The notes below the pieces were generated by a model, which did not search any database, was not told the origin of the DNA, and saw only the letters and a list, made by a program, of their open reading frames with translations. DNA of 64,000 nucleotides from Corbicula japonica (lineage: Eukaryota; Mollusca; Bivalvia; Venerida; Cyrenidae), in NCBI GenBank assembly GCA_038501625.1, contig JAZAYU010000053.1, positions 606,501 to 670,500 on the forward strand, read 5' to 3'. The position numbers were made by a program, and so were the translations under genes. Shown piece after piece: positions 63,884 through 64,000 of this stretch (positions are counted from its first letter, which is position 1; the number at the start of each line of letters is the position of its first letter).

Positions 63884-64000
63884 GGACCCAAGATCATGTT
63901 ACTGAGATTGTAGACCAGTCTCAAATCTCAAGCATTTGATTGGCTGAAATGGATATCAGACGCTTGAGATTTTAGACTGGTCTCCAGTTTCAGTTTTAAG
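63884..64000. repeat. ~130 bp palindromic repeat, copy 3 (cut by window end)
   Basis: AGACCAGTCTCAAATCTCAA (from 63912) pairs with TTGAGATTTTAGACTGGTCT. The centre is shorter than in the other copies: the second GCCATTTCAGCC half is missing. The outer arm runs into the end of the window. Confidence 0.65.

Larger units (their letters stand above)
58540..64000. other. Presumed ESRP intron, no exon seen
   Basis: More than 5 kb of A+T-rich sequence upstream of ESRP exon 58456-58539. The exonuclease-like domain exons expected in this family were not found, so they should lie beyond position 64000. Contents seen are an (AAT)n microsatellite, a TTAA MITE and a palindromic repeat at the edge. Confidence 0.5.

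Overview
The window is eukaryotic, about two-thirds A+T, and looks like a bivalve mollusc. Genes are split by short GT-AG introns. The non-coding DNA is full of repeat types common in bivalve genomes: elements with tandem ~150 bp cores, end hairpins and tetranucleotide runs that resemble the 'pearl' family, a very common TTAA-flanked MITE whose translation reads like 'SVDPDQ', and several foldback elements. The bivalve assignment is an inference from these repeats and from protein similarity; I did not identify a species.

Layout, left to right. (1) 547-6950, +: the last five exons of SUPT16H (FACT subunit SPT16), with the acidic patch and a lysine/histidine-rich tail. (2) 6951-11879: SUPT16H 3' flank and repeats. 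(3) 11880-~13850, -: a broken RING/B-box TRIM gene. (4) 13850-18035: intergenic, with a foldback element inside a minisatellite. (5) 18036-24078, -: a complete six-exon Aurora kinase whose second intron carries a nested pearl-type repeat. (6) 24079-30402: intergenic, with a LINE relic and a hAT-like MITE. (7) 30403-33213, -: a short, divergent Iroquois-type TALE homeobox gene. (8) 34387-36632, +: a two-exon gene for a 566-residue protein I do not recognise. (9) 37638-40112 and 41838-44603, +: a tandem pair of five-exon genes for CPBP (Abi/CAAX-like) intramembrane metalloproteases. They have all three catalytic motifs, in a form that resembles bacterial family members more than animal RCE1. (10) 49645-58539, -: the last ten exons of ESRP/Fusilli, an RRM splicing regulator whose 5' end lies beyond the window. 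(11) 58540-64000: presumably ESRP intron, with repeats only.

The genes do not form one pathway. SUPT16H (chromatin), Aurora (mitosis), the TALE gene (transcription) and ESRP (splicing) are ordinary, independent animal loci. The less usual content is the CPBP tandem pair, the unrecognised 566-residue protein, the divergent TALE gene and the well-preserved set of DNA-transposon relics, several with readable target-site duplications. All splice sites were placed by eye from GT/AG signals, reading-frame continuity and family similarity.
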